Assembly (NCBI GenBank): GCA_021793215.1
Contig: JAJYTE010000024.1
Span: 1 to 39,208 of the forward strand
DNA: 39,208 nucleotides
DNA from: Bacillota bacterium
GTDB taxonomy: Bacteria > Bacillota > Sulfobacillia > JAJZYS01 > JAJYTV01
Reading direction: 5' to 3'
Part shown: piece by piece, positions 6,346 through 14,077 of the stretch
How the letters are laid out: each line of letters starts with the position of its first letter
Position numbering within the stretch: the first letter of the stretch is position 1
The notes under the pieces: model-generated
The model's input: only the letters and a program-made list of their open reading frames with translations
What the model was told of the DNA's origin: nothing
Databases searched by the model: none
Translations under genes and position numbers: made by a program

Positions 6346-7920
6346 GTGAAGGTGCCCCTGAACGTCAAGCGATTCCTCGACCGCGCCTCTCGCATCTACG
6401 GGAACAAGGTGGCGGTGATCGACCAGGACGGCCAGTTCACCTACCGCGAGTTCCACGAGCGCGCGCAGCGGCTCTCGCACGGACTACAGTCCCTCGGAGT
6501 AGGGCAAGGCGATCGCGTCGCGCTGCTTGCCTACAACAACCACCCGCTCCTCGAGGCCTACTTCGGCGTCGTCCAGTTCGGAGCGATCCTCGTTCCGCTG
6601 AACATCCGCCTCACGTTCGACGAGATCGCCTACATCGTCGAGGACGCGGAGCCCAAGGTGCTGCTGTTCGACTCGGACTTCGAGGGCTGGGCCAAGGAAC
6701 TCTCGCGCCTGCACCCCGAGATCCGGCTGGTCGAGATTGGGATCGAGGGCGGCCACCCGGACTACCAGGACTACGAGTCGCTGCTCGCCGGGGCGTCCTC
6801 GGTGCCGATCGACACGGAGGTCGACGAGGACCAGGTGGCGGAGATCTTCTACACATCGGGAACCACCTCGCGGCCGAAGGGCGTCGCCCTGACGCACAGG
6901 AGCCTCTACCTGCATGCCCTGCAGACCGGGTTCGGCGGCGGACTCGACGACACGATCGTGCTCCTCCACACCATTCCGCTCTTCCATGTCAACGGCTGGG
7001 GCACGCCGCACTACGTGACGGCGCTCGGCGGCACGCACGTGATGCTGCGCCGCTTCGTCCCGCGGCGCGTCTTCGAACTGGTGCAGGCCCATGGCGTCAC
7101 GCATGCGGACCTCGTGCCGACCATGGTCGGCATGCTGCTCGAGGACGCGAGCCGCGCGCAGTACGACCTCTCGAGCCTCGTGCAGCTCAGCGTGGGCGGT
7201 GCGCCGTCGCCGTCGAGCTTCGTGGCCGCCAGCATGCAGGGCCTGGGCGGACAGTACTGCGGCGGCTACGGCTTGTCCGAGAGCTGTCCGGTCGTTGCGG
7301 TCGCGACGGTGAAGTCGACGCTCAGGGACGCGCCGCAGGAGCTTCAGAACACGCTGCGCGGCTACGCGGGCTTGCCGCTCGTGGGCATCGACGTGCGGAT
7401 CGAGGGCGCGGACGGCAGGGAGCTTCCGTGGGACGGAACGTCCGTGGGCGAGCTCCTCGTGCGCGGCGACAGCGTGATGCAGGGCTACTGGAACCAGCCG
7501 GAGGCAACGGAGACCACGCTCAGGGGCGGCTGGCTGCATACGGGCGACGTGGCGATCATCCATCCGGAGGGGTACATCAAGATCGTGGACCGTCTGAAGG
7601 ACATCATCATCTCCGGCGGCGAGAACATCAGCACGGCGGAGATCGAGGACGTACTCTACAGCCACCCCGCAGTACGCGAGTGCGCGGTCGTCGGACGGCC
7701 GCACGAGAAGTGGGGCGAAGTGGTGCACGCCGCCGTGTCGCTGAGAACCGGAGCGTCCGCGAGCGAGGAGGAACTCCTCGCCTACGCGCGAGAGCACCTC
7801 GCCGCTTTCAAGGCGCCGAGGTCGCTCGAGATCTGGCCGGAACTCCCGAAGACGGGCACCGGGAAGATCCTCAAGTCCAGCGTTCGCGAACGTCTGCAAG
7901 GAGACCGGGAAGGCTCCTAA
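6346..7920 (+). CDS. AMP-forming acyl-CoA ligase (fatty-acyl-CoA synthetase family)
   Basis: This 524-residue member of the ANL superfamily carries all core motifs. They are the P-loop YTSGTTSRPKG (169-179), GYGLSES (about 307), HTGD (about 398), DRLKDIIISGGENIS (about 415) and the C-terminal catalytic-lysine segment PKTGTGKILKS (about 501). It activates a carboxylic acid with ATP and loads it on CoA. The sequence type is that of medium-chain or general fatty-acid ligases. The start GTG 6346 follows AAGGAGG at 6331. It is preceded by its own copy of the shared operator, so it probably supplies the acyl-CoA for the dehydrogenase/SDR/kinase operon. Its TAA stop interlocks with the stop of the convergent transporter ATPase gene, with no terminator between. 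Confidence 0.92.
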   Translation: MKVPLNVKRFLDRASRIYGNKVAVIDQDGQFTYREFHERAQRLSHGLQSLGVGQGDRVALLAYNNHPLLEAYFGVVQFGAILVPLNIRLTFDEIAYIVEDAEPKVLLFDSDFEGWAKELSRLHPEIRLVEIGIEGGHPDYQDYESLLAGASSVPIDTEVDEDQVAEIFYTSGTTSRPKGVALTHRSLYLHALQTGFGGGLDDTIVLLHTIPLFHVNGWGTPHYVTALGGTHVMLRRFVPRRVFELVQAHGVTHADLVPTMVGMLLEDASRAQYDLSSLVQLSVGGAPSPSSFVAASMQGLGGQYCGGYGLSESCPVVAVATVKSTLRDAPQELQNTLRGYAGLPLVGIDVRIEGADGRELPWDGTSVGELLVRGDSVMQGYWNQPEATETTLRGGWLHTGDVAIIHPEGYIKIVDRLKDIIISGGENISTAEIEDVLYSHPAVRECAVVGRPHEKWGEVVHAAVSLRTGASASEEELLAYAREHLAAFKAPRSLEIWPELPKTGTGKILKSSVRERLQGDREGS

Positions 7921-8642
7921 CCCGCTCCCGTCCCGCTGCGGATGCCGAGGTAGCGCTCCTGCACGCGCGCGTCCTCGCGCAGCTCCGCCCCGGCACCCTC
8001 GATCGCGACCTCCCCGACCTCCAGTACGTAGGCGTGGTCGGCGATCGAGAGGGCCATGCGCGCGTTCTGCTCCACAAGGAGCACAGAGACGCCGCTGCGG
8101 CGGATGTCCTCGATGATCCTCCGGATCTCCCGCACCACCAGCGGCGCGACGCCGAGAGAGGGTTCGTCGAGCAGGAGAAGTCGCGGCGCAGCCATCAGGG
8201 CCCGCGCGATCGCGAGCATCTGTTGCTCGCCGCCCGAGAGCGTGCCGGCCATCTGGCCGGCACGCGCGCGCATCCAGGGAAAGTCGCCGAACACCTGCTC
8301 CTCCGCCCGCCCGTAGGCCGAGCGGTCACGTCGCGAGAAGAATCCCATGCGAAGGTTCTCGCGCACGCTCAGGCCGGGGAAGATCTGGCGCCCCTCCGGG
8401 CAGTGGACGATGCCCAGGGCGACGATCTCGTCCGCGGGCAGACGATCGACGCGCCGCCCGTTCCAGGTCACGATTCCCGCCATCGGGCGAACGATGCCCG
8501 AGATCGTCCGAAGCGTCGTCGACTTCCCCGCGCCGTTCGCCCCGAGCAGCGCTACGATCTGGCCCTCGCCGACCGTGAGGTCCAGGTCGCGCACACCGAG
8601 GATCGGACCGTAGCCGGCGAAGACACCGCGAAGCTCCAGCAC
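7917..8642 (-). CDS. livF: Branched-chain amino acid-type ABC transporter ATPase (LivF)
   Basis: A 241-residue ATPase with Walker A GANGAGKST (34-42), the signature LSGGEQQM, Walker B LLLLDEPS and the H-loop region LLVEQNARMAL. The EQN after Walker B/D-loop and the short C-terminus are typical of LivF rather than LivG. The GTG start at 8642 lies three bases after the LivG stop, with the Shine-Dalgarno site AAGGAGG inside livG. It is the last gene of the five-gene operon. Such transporters import branched-chain amino acids, amides, urea or short carboxylic acids. The shared operator suggests that the substrate here feeds the neighbouring acyl-CoA pathway. Confidence 0.93.
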   Translation of the reverse strand: MLELRGVFAGYGPILGVRDLDLTVGEGQIVALLGANGAGKSTTLRTISGIVRPMAGIVTWNGRRVDRLPADEIVALGIVHCPEGRQIFPGLSVRENLRMGFFSRRDRSAYGRAEEQVFGDFPWMRARAGQMAGTLSGGEQQMLAIARALMAAPRLLLLDEPSLGVAPLVVREIRRIIEDIRRSGVSVLLVEQNARMALSIADHAYVLEVGEVAIEGAGAELREDARVQERYLGIRSGTGAG

Positions 8643-8644
8643 CG

Positions 8645-9406
8645 CTAGTCCTCCTTCCCCAGGTACGCCTCCACCACCGCCGGGTCGCTCGCCACCTCCT
8701 GCGGTGCACCGACCGCGATCAGGCGGCCGAAGTCGAGCACCGCGACGCGCTGGGATATGCCCATGACGAGCGACATGTCGTGCTCGACCATGACGATGGT
8801 GACGCCTGTGATCGCCGGCAGGCCCAAGATCCACTCGCCCAGTTCTGCCGTCTCCTGCTCGTTCATCCCCGCGGCGGGCTCGTCGAGCAGCAGGAGCTTC
8901 GGGCGCGAGACCAGCGCACGGCCGACGTCCAGCCGCTTCTGCACCCCGTACGGAAGCTCGTCGGCGTAGCGCTGGGAGTGCTCCAGGATGCCTAGCTGCT
9001 CCATCACGTCCCGCGCCTGCGCGCGCGCCTGCCGCTCGGCCGCCCGCGCGCCGGGCAGCCGGAGCACTTGGGAGAGCGCGCTCGAATGGATGGTGTGGTG
9101 AAGGCCCACGAGCATGTTCTCCTCGACCGTCATGCGGCCGAACGGCGCGACGTTCTGGAAACTGCGCGCGATGCCCAGGCTCGCCAGATCGTACGGCCGC
9201 GCGGCCAGCAGGTCGCGGCCGAGGAACGTGATGCGGCCCTCCTGCGGCGTGTAGAAGCGCGAGACACAGTTCAGGAGGGTCGTCTTGCCTGCCCCGTTCG
9301 GCCCGATGATCGCGAAGATCCCTCCCTGCGGGATCTCCAGGTCGACCGCGCTGAGCGCCGCGACCCCTGAGAAGTGCAGGCTGACCTGCTCGAAGCGCAG
9401 GAACAT
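8645..9406 (-). CDS. livG: Branched-chain amino acid-type ABC transporter ATPase (LivG)
   Basis: A 253-residue ATPase. Walker A is GPNGAGKTT (35-43), followed by the LivG hallmark ARSFQNVAPFGRMTVEEN. The signature motif has the LivG form LPYGVQKRLDVGRAL, Walker B is LLLLDEPAAGMN, and MVEHDMSLVM is the H-loop. It pairs with LivF to energise the LivH/LivM permease. The ATG overlaps the LivM stop by one base (TGATG), which implies coupled translation. No motif is missing. Confidence 0.94.
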   Translation of the reverse strand: MFLRFEQVSLHFSGVAALSAVDLEIPQGGIFAIIGPNGAGKTTLLNCVSRFYTPQEGRITFLGRDLLAARPYDLASLGIARSFQNVAPFGRMTVEENMLVGLHHTIHSSALSQVLRLPGARAAERQARAQARDVMEQLGILEHSQRYADELPYGVQKRLDVGRALVSRPKLLLLDEPAAGMNEQETAELGEWILGLPAITGVTIVMVEHDMSLVMGISQRVAVLDFGRLIAVGAPQEVASDPAVVEAYLGKED

Positions 9407-10392
9407 CAGGATCCACCCGCTGCGCTGCGCTGCGCCAGCGGCGCAGGGACCCGGGGAGTGGGTCGCCGGCGGCGCGCGAGCGAGATGAGCCCGCCGGGGA
9501 AGAACAGCACGGCGAGCAGCATCACCGAGCCCGTCAGGATGATGGAGAACTGCCCAAGGCTCGTGCTGAGCTGACTGACCACGGTCAGCAGGACCGCGCC
9601 GAGCAGCGAGCCGGGCAGCGACCCGAGACCTCCCACCACGATCATCGCCAGGAAGAGAAAGGAATCCTGGATCGAGAAGTCGTTCGGGGAGACGAAGTTG
9701 ACGTAGTGGGCGTAGAGCGCGCCCGCGACGCCTGCGAAAGCGGCGCTGATGGCGAAGGCGAGCGCCTTGTGGTAGGCGGCGTTGATGCCCGAGGCGAGGG
9801 CGGCTGGCTCGCTGTCGCGGACGGCCTGCAGCGCCCTGCCCGTGCGGCTGCGCAGGAGGGTCGCGCAGATGTACCAGACGAGTGCGAGGCAGAAGAGTGC
9901 GAGGTAGTAGTAGGCGACGTCCGATCCGAACGAGAACCCGCCGATCGTGGGGCTCTTCGGCATCAGGCCCGCGGAGCCATGCGTCAGGCCGGCCCAGTTG
10001 AGCATCACCTCGGGTACCGCGAGGCCGAACCCCATCGTCGCCACGGCGAGGAAGTTGCCGCTCAGGCGTACCGCAGGGAGTCCGACGAGGAAGCCGATCG
10101 CCCCCACGAGGAGCGCGGAGGCCGGCAGGGCAGCCCAGAAGGGGAAGCCCGCCTTGAGGGTCAGGAGGGCGGAGGCGTACTCCCCGAGCATGAGGAATCC
10201 GGCGTGTCCGAGCGAGATCTGCCCGCTGAAACCGGTGAGCAGGTTGAGTGCGATCGCCACGATGGCGAAGATGACGCTCAGGTTGAGCATGTAGCTCGCC
10301 GCGGGCCCCAGGCGCGCTACGACCCAGGGCAGCACGAGGGCGGCGAGCGCGACGGTTGCGGCGAGGGCGCGCGGGCGCGCTGCGTTCGTCAT
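9406..10392 (-). CDS. livM: Branched-chain amino acid-type ABC transporter permease (LivM)
   Basis: A 328-residue inner-membrane permease with about eight to nine hydrophobic segments. The LivM core region is ALNLLTGFSGQISLGHAGF near residues 48-66, and the cytoplasmic coupling stretch is RSRTGRALQAVRDSEPAALASGI. The arginine-rich tail after the last membrane segment (ARRRRPTPR) fits the positive-inside rule. The start ATG overlaps the LivH stop by four bases. It forms the channel together with LivH. Confidence 0.93.
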   Translation of the reverse strand: MTNAARPRALAATVALAALVLPWVVARLGPAASYMLNLSVIFAIVAIALNLLTGFSGQISLGHAGFLMLGEYASALLTLKAGFPFWAALPASALLVGAIGFLVGLPAVRLSGNFLAVATMGFGLAVPEVMLNWAGLTHGSAGLMPKSPTIGGFSFGSDVAYYYLALFCLALVWYICATLLRSRTGRALQAVRDSEPAALASGINAAYHKALAFAISAAFAGVAGALYAHYVNFVSPNDFSIQDSFLFLAMIVVGGLGSLPGSLLGAVLLTVVSQLSTSLGQFSIILTGSVMLLAVLFFPGGLISLARRRRPTPRVPAPLAQRSAAGGS

Positions 10393-11264
10393 ACCTTCTT
10401 CACCGTCCTCGGGCCAAACAGTCCGCCCGGCCGGACGTAGAGCACCGCGATGATCACGAGCGAGACGAAGGTCGTCTTGAACGCCGGCGAGATGTAGAAG
10501 CCGAAGAGACTCTCAAGCACCCCGAACAGCAGGCCGCCGACCGCGGCGCCGGGCAGGGAGGCGAACCCGCCGACGACGGCGGCTGCGAACGCCCGGATGG
10601 CGACTCCCTCCATGAAGGTGGGTGAGAGGAACAGTGTGGGCGCGATCAGCATACCGGCTACCGCGCCGAGCAGCGTGCTGAGCGCCCAGCTGAAGCCGTA
10701 CACCCTGCCGACGGAAACGCCCATCAGGCGGGCCGCGAACATGTTCTGCGAGATGGCCTGCATCGCGAGTCCGACGCGCGTGTACCGGAAGAGGGCGTAG
10801 GCGAGCGCCATCAGCAGCAGGCAGGCTGCGAACGTGATGATCTGGGTCGAGAGGATCAGCGTGGGCCCAAAGCGGACGACGGTAGGCTGGACGGCCGTGG
10901 GGAACGAGAACGGCTGATTCCCCCAGATCGCTCCGGCGACGCCGCGGAAGAGCAGGAAGAGCGCGAGCGTCGCGATGATCTGGCTCAGCAGCGGTGCCCG
11001 GCTGAGCCGCGAAAGGAAGAGCCAGTACACGGCCCAGCCGAGCACGAGAGCGAAGGCGCTGGCGGCGAGCACTGCAGCCCAGTAGGGCCACGCCCAGTGC
11101 GTGAAGGCCTGGTACGCGATGAACGTCGAGAACATGGCCATCTCGCCCTGGGCGAAGTTCACGACGTTCGAGGTCTTGTAGATCAGCACGAGCCCGATCG
11201 CGGTGACTGCGTAGAGGCTTCCCACCGCGAGACCGTCGACGAGCGTCTGCCAGAACACGAGCAC
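10389..11264 (-). CDS. livH: Branched-chain amino acid-type ABC transporter permease (LivH)
   Basis: A 291-residue permease. The N-terminus LVDGLAVGSLYAVTAIGLVLIYK and the following NFAQGEMAMFSTF are the standard LivH opening, and the coupling helix region is RYTRVGLAMQAISQN. It starts with GTG at 11264 and is separated from the binding-protein gene by about 120 bases that contain a strong hairpin. It probably depends on read-through from the binding-protein transcript. Confidence 0.93.
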   Translation of the reverse strand: MLVFWQTLVDGLAVGSLYAVTAIGLVLIYKTSNVVNFAQGEMAMFSTFIAYQAFTHWAWPYWAAVLAASAFALVLGWAVYWLFLSRLSRAPLLSQIIATLALFLLFRGVAGAIWGNQPFSFPTAVQPTVVRFGPTLILSTQIITFAACLLLMALAYALFRYTRVGLAMQAISQNMFAARLMGVSVGRVYGFSWALSTLLGAVAGMLIAPTLFLSPTFMEGVAIRAFAAAVVGGFASLPGAAVGGLLFGVLESLFGFYISPAFKTTFVSLVIIAVLYVRPGGLFGPRTVKKV

Positions 11265-11329
11265 ACCCCCTCAGGGCGGGACGATCCAAGCAGGATGGCG
11301 ATTCGGACGGGACCGCGCCGTAGGACGAG

Positions 11330-11365
11330 GGCCCGGGTCGCGGGGAGTGCCCCGTCGCCCGGGCC
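11330..11365 (-). terminator. Hairpin between the binding-protein gene and livH
   Basis: GGCCCGGG (11330-11337) pairs with CCCGGGCC (11358-11365), and inside it GGGG pairs with CCCC around an AGTG loop, with a small internal loop between. There is no T-run. It lies just downstream of the binding-protein stop. Such hairpins commonly stabilise the 5' mRNA piece or partly terminate, so that binding protein is made in excess over permease; that role is inferred. Confidence 0.55.
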
Positions 11366-11384
11366 GCCGTGCCATCGCTGCCCG

Positions 11385-12599
11385 CTACTTGAGGGAACTC
11401 TTCACCTCGTGGTAGTGGAGCAGTCCGGATACGGGGTTCATCGTCAGCGTGGAGGCGTTCGCCTGCACCATCTGGATCTCGTTCGTCCCGGCGTGGAAGG
11501 TCTTCGTGTACGTGACGGGTCCGATCGTCAGCGCGCCCCGCCAGTGCCGGATGTTGTCCATCTGGACGCGCAGGTTCGACCAGGTGAGATCGTTTCCGCA
11601 CAGCGCGATCGCGTGGGCGAGGATCTGCGCTTCGACCCAGCCGGATTCCGCCGTCTGGCTGACCGGCTGGTTCGGGTAGAGCTGCTTCCACTCGCTGACG
11701 AACGCCTGCGACGCGGTCGCGGACAGGGCCGGCATGTACGCGTCGGTGTAGACGTTGTTGAACGCGGCGCCGGCCAGCGCGAACATGAAGACCGGGTCGC
11801 CGGAGACGTCCGAGACGTACTGCTGCCCTGAGTAGCCGAGCTGCTGCAGGTCCTTCATGAACTGCGCGGTCGGTTCGGGGACGCTGAACTCGAAGATTGC
11901 CTGCGGGTTCGCGACGGCGAGGGTCTGCGCCTGGGTCGAGAAATCGGTGTCGGTGGGGTTGTACGACGCGGTCGCGAGGATGCGCACGCCGTCCGTCTTG
12001 GCCTCCTGCTGCAGCGCGGCGAGTCCCTCGCGGCCGAAATCGTCGTTCTGGTAGAGCACGCCGATCGTCTTGATGCCGCGGTGGTGTACGGCCCAGGAGA
12101 GCAGGAGGTGCCCCTCGAGGGTGTACGACGGCTCGAAGCCCCAGACGTTGGGGTTCGCCGGGAACGTGAGCTGGCTCGAGCCGGTCGCCACGCCGGTCAT
12201 CGGGATGCCCGCCTTGAGCAGGATCGGCTTCATCGCCTCGACCACCGACGTGCCCAGAAGGCTGACGGTGGCGAACACCTTGTCGGCGACCAGCTTGCGG
12301 GCGTTCGCGACCCCGAGGTCCGGCTGGTACTGGTCGTCCAGCATGACGAGCTTGATCTTGCGGCCGTTGATCCCGCCGTGGTCGTTGACGTACTGGAAGT
12401 AGGCGTTGGCGCCTTCGGATACGGCGCCGTACGCTGCGATCGGGCCGGTCAGCGGCCCAGAGGTGCCGATGAGGATCTGGGATGCCGTGACGCCCTGGGA
12501 GGCGGATGCGGCGGACGCGGAAGCGCTGGAGAAGCTGAGGACGAAGGAGGCCGTGCCCACGGCCATCAGGGCTGTCGAGACGAAGCGCGACGCTCTCAC
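11385..12599 (-). CDS. livK: ABC transporter substrate-binding protein, LivK type
   Basis: A 404-residue periplasmic-binding-fold protein. The N-terminus VRASRFVSTALMAVGTASFV followed by a Ser/Ala-rich stretch is a Sec signal peptide with likely cleavage near ASASAASA. The mature protein starts QGVTASQILIGTSGPLTGP, the standard first strand of the type I (LivJ/K) fold; other landmarks are YVNDHGGINGRKIKL and LLGTSVVEAMKPIL. The start is GTG 12599, behind AAAGGGGGAG; the upstream in-frame ATG would bury the signal. There is no lipobox, so retention at the membrane must use another route or the signal region as anchor. Its ligand is unknown; an acid or amide feeding the linked pathway is inferred. 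Confidence 0.9.
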   Translation of the reverse strand: MRASRFVSTALMAVGTASFVLSFSSASASAASASQGVTASQILIGTSGPLTGPIAAYGAVSEGANAYFQYVNDHGGINGRKIKLVMLDDQYQPDLGVANARKLVADKVFATVSLLGTSVVEAMKPILLKAGIPMTGVATGSSQLTFPANPNVWGFEPSYTLEGHLLLSWAVHHRGIKTIGVLYQNDDFGREGLAALQQEAKTDGVRILATASYNPTDTDFSTQAQTLAVANPQAIFEFSVPEPTAQFMKDLQQLGYSGQQYVSDVSGDPVFMFALAGAAFNNVYTDAYMPALSATASQAFVSEWKQLYPNQPVSQTAESGWVEAQILAHAIALCGNDLTWSNLRVQMDNIRHWRGALTIGPVTYTKTFHAGTNEIQMVQANASTLTMNPVSGLLHYHEVKSSLK

Positions 12600-12739
12600 G
12601 ATGATGACTCCCCCTTTGAAGGCCCACCGAAGCGCAAGCGAGGATCTGCACCAGGGGTAGGAGGGAAGTGGGCACGGACGGCTCCGTGCGGCGCCATGCG
12701 GACCAGCGACCCGCGTTCGCCTCCTTCTCACTCGTGGGT

Positions 12740-12753
12740 ACCGACCGGTCGGC
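12740..12753. promoter_or_regulatory. Palindromic operator copy 3
   Basis: ACCGACCGGTCGGC, within TACCGACCGGTCGGCC, carries the central 12-bp palindrome CCGACCGGTCGG intact. It lies about 140 bp upstream of the binding-protein start on the - strand. Confidence 0.7.
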
Positions 12754-12890
12754 CTGGAGGCAGATTCTCCCTCCGTGACAAGGATCCTGCATTGTGACCG
12801 AAATCACGAGTCGGCGCCGTCTGAATAGCCCAGGAAAGGCGCCTCACGGGCGGTCGCATAGCCGGGACCAGCGGGGAGCTCGCCTAGCGT

Positions 12891-12904
12891 ACCGACCGGT
12901 CGGC
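12891..12904. promoter_or_regulatory. Palindromic operator copy 4
   Basis: ACCGACCGGTCGGC is identical over 14 bp to copy 3, and the shared block extends one base left (TACCGACCGGTCGGC). It lies 84 bp before the alcohol dehydrogenase start and immediately before a TACAGT hexamer, where a bound repressor would block RNA polymerase. Confidence 0.7.
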
Positions 12905-12988
12905 TACAGTACCGATGGCCGGCCACCGCCATCAAGCGTATCATTGGCCTTGCGGCGCGTGCCGAGGCCCGAGCGAGGGGGGATTCCG

Positions 12989-14026
12989 TTGAAGGCAGTG
13001 ACGCTGGCTGCGGTCGACGAGGTCGCGGTGCGCGATGTGCCGGAGCCGAGGATCGATCAGCCCACCGACGCCGTCATCCGGCTGCGCGCAGGGGCCATCT
13101 GCGGGTCGGATCTGCACGTCTACCACGGCCAGATGGGCGCAATGGAGAAGGACTACCCGATCGGCCACGAGTACGTCGGCGTCGTCGAGGAGGTCGGGCC
13201 GCTCGTGCGGGGGTTTCGGCCCGGCATGCGCGTCGGCGGATCCTTCTTCTCCGCCTGCGGGGAGTGCGACGCCTGCCGCCGCCGCCAGTTCACGCAGTGC
13301 CAGGAGATCCAGCTGTTCGGGTTCGGCGCGAGGTTCGGAGGCCTTGCGGGCTCGCAGGCGGAGCGGGTACGGATCCCGCACGCCGACCACACGCTGATCG
13401 CGTTGCCGGACGAGATCAGCGACGAGCAGGGCCTCTTCCTCGGCGACGCGTTGACGACGGCCTACTTCGGCGTAAGGCGCGCCGACATCGAGCCGGGAAT
13501 GACGGTGGCTGTCGTTGGCTGCGGCCCCGTGGGCCAGCTCGCGGTGGAGTGCGCGCAGGTGTTCGGAGCGGCGCGCGTGATCGCGCTCGACCTCGTGCCC
13601 CAGCGCCTCGCGCAGGCGGAGGAGATCGGGGCCATGCCCGTTCTCGCGGACGGCGACGCCGCGAAGCGGGTGCGCGCCCTCACGGGCGGGCGCGGCGCCG
13701 ACGCCGTCGTCGAGGCCGTTGGCAGCGAGGCGACGCTGAACCTCTCGCTCCGCCTGGCGGCCGGGTTCGCCACGGTCTCCGCGATCGGCGTCTTCCCTCA
13801 GCCGAGCGTACCGATCTTGATCGGGCGCGCCTTCGACAGGGACCTGACCGTGCGCGCGGGCATGGCGAACATCCAGGCGGAGGCCGCGGCAACCCGCGAG
13901 CTGGTGCGTGCGGGCAGGCTCCATCCGGAGCGGCTCGTGACGCACCGCATGCCGCTTGAGGATGCGCCCCAGGCGTACGCGTTGTTCGCGCGGCGGGAGG
14001 CCGGCAAGGTCATCCTGAACGTCTGA
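12989..14026 (+). CDS. Zinc-dependent alcohol dehydrogenase (MDR family)
   Basis: A 345-residue medium-chain dehydrogenase. Catalytic zinc ligands are visible at C38 (ICGSD) and H60-E61 (IGHEYVG). A full structural-zinc lobe has cysteines at 90, 93, 96 and 104 (CGECDACRRRQFTQC). The NAD(P) site is VGCGPVGQLA. The type is close to threonine/sorbitol dehydrogenase-like proteins. The start is TTG 12989, eight bases after GAGGGGGG; it gives the standard MKAV opening, whereas the upstream ATG would read through the operator. It is followed 50 bp later by another MDR gene, probably co-transcribed. It presumably oxidises an alcohol intermediate of the regulon. Confidence 0.9.
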   Translation: MKAVTLAAVDEVAVRDVPEPRIDQPTDAVIRLRAGAICGSDLHVYHGQMGAMEKDYPIGHEYVGVVEEVGPLVRGFRPGMRVGGSFFSACGECDACRRRQFTQCQEIQLFGFGARFGGLAGSQAERVRIPHADHTLIALPDEISDEQGLFLGDALTTAYFGVRRADIEPGMTVAVVGCGPVGQLAVECAQVFGAARVIALDLVPQRLAQAEEIGAMPVLADGDAAKRVRALTGGRGADAVVEAVGSEATLNLSLRLAAGFATVSAIGVFPQPSVPILIGRAFDRDLTVRAGMANIQAEAAATRELVRAGRLHPERLVTHRMPLEDAPQAYALFARREAGKVILNV

Positions 14027-14077
14027 GGGCCCTCGGGGACGACAGATCCTCGACGCACTCATTGGGGGGGTAGATTC

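Larger units (their letters stand above)
12600..12988. promoter_or_regulatory. Divergent promoter region with two operator copies
   Basis: This 389-bp stretch separates the transporter operon from the alcohol dehydrogenase gene. It holds no credible ORF. It carries two identical operator cores, at 12740-12753 and 12891-12904, about 150 bp apart, one near each start. A TACAGT hexamer at 12905-12910 directly after the right copy could be the -10 box of the alcohol dehydrogenase promoter, but no good -35 was found. The layout suggests separate repression of each direction, or looping between the two sites. Confidence 0.6.
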
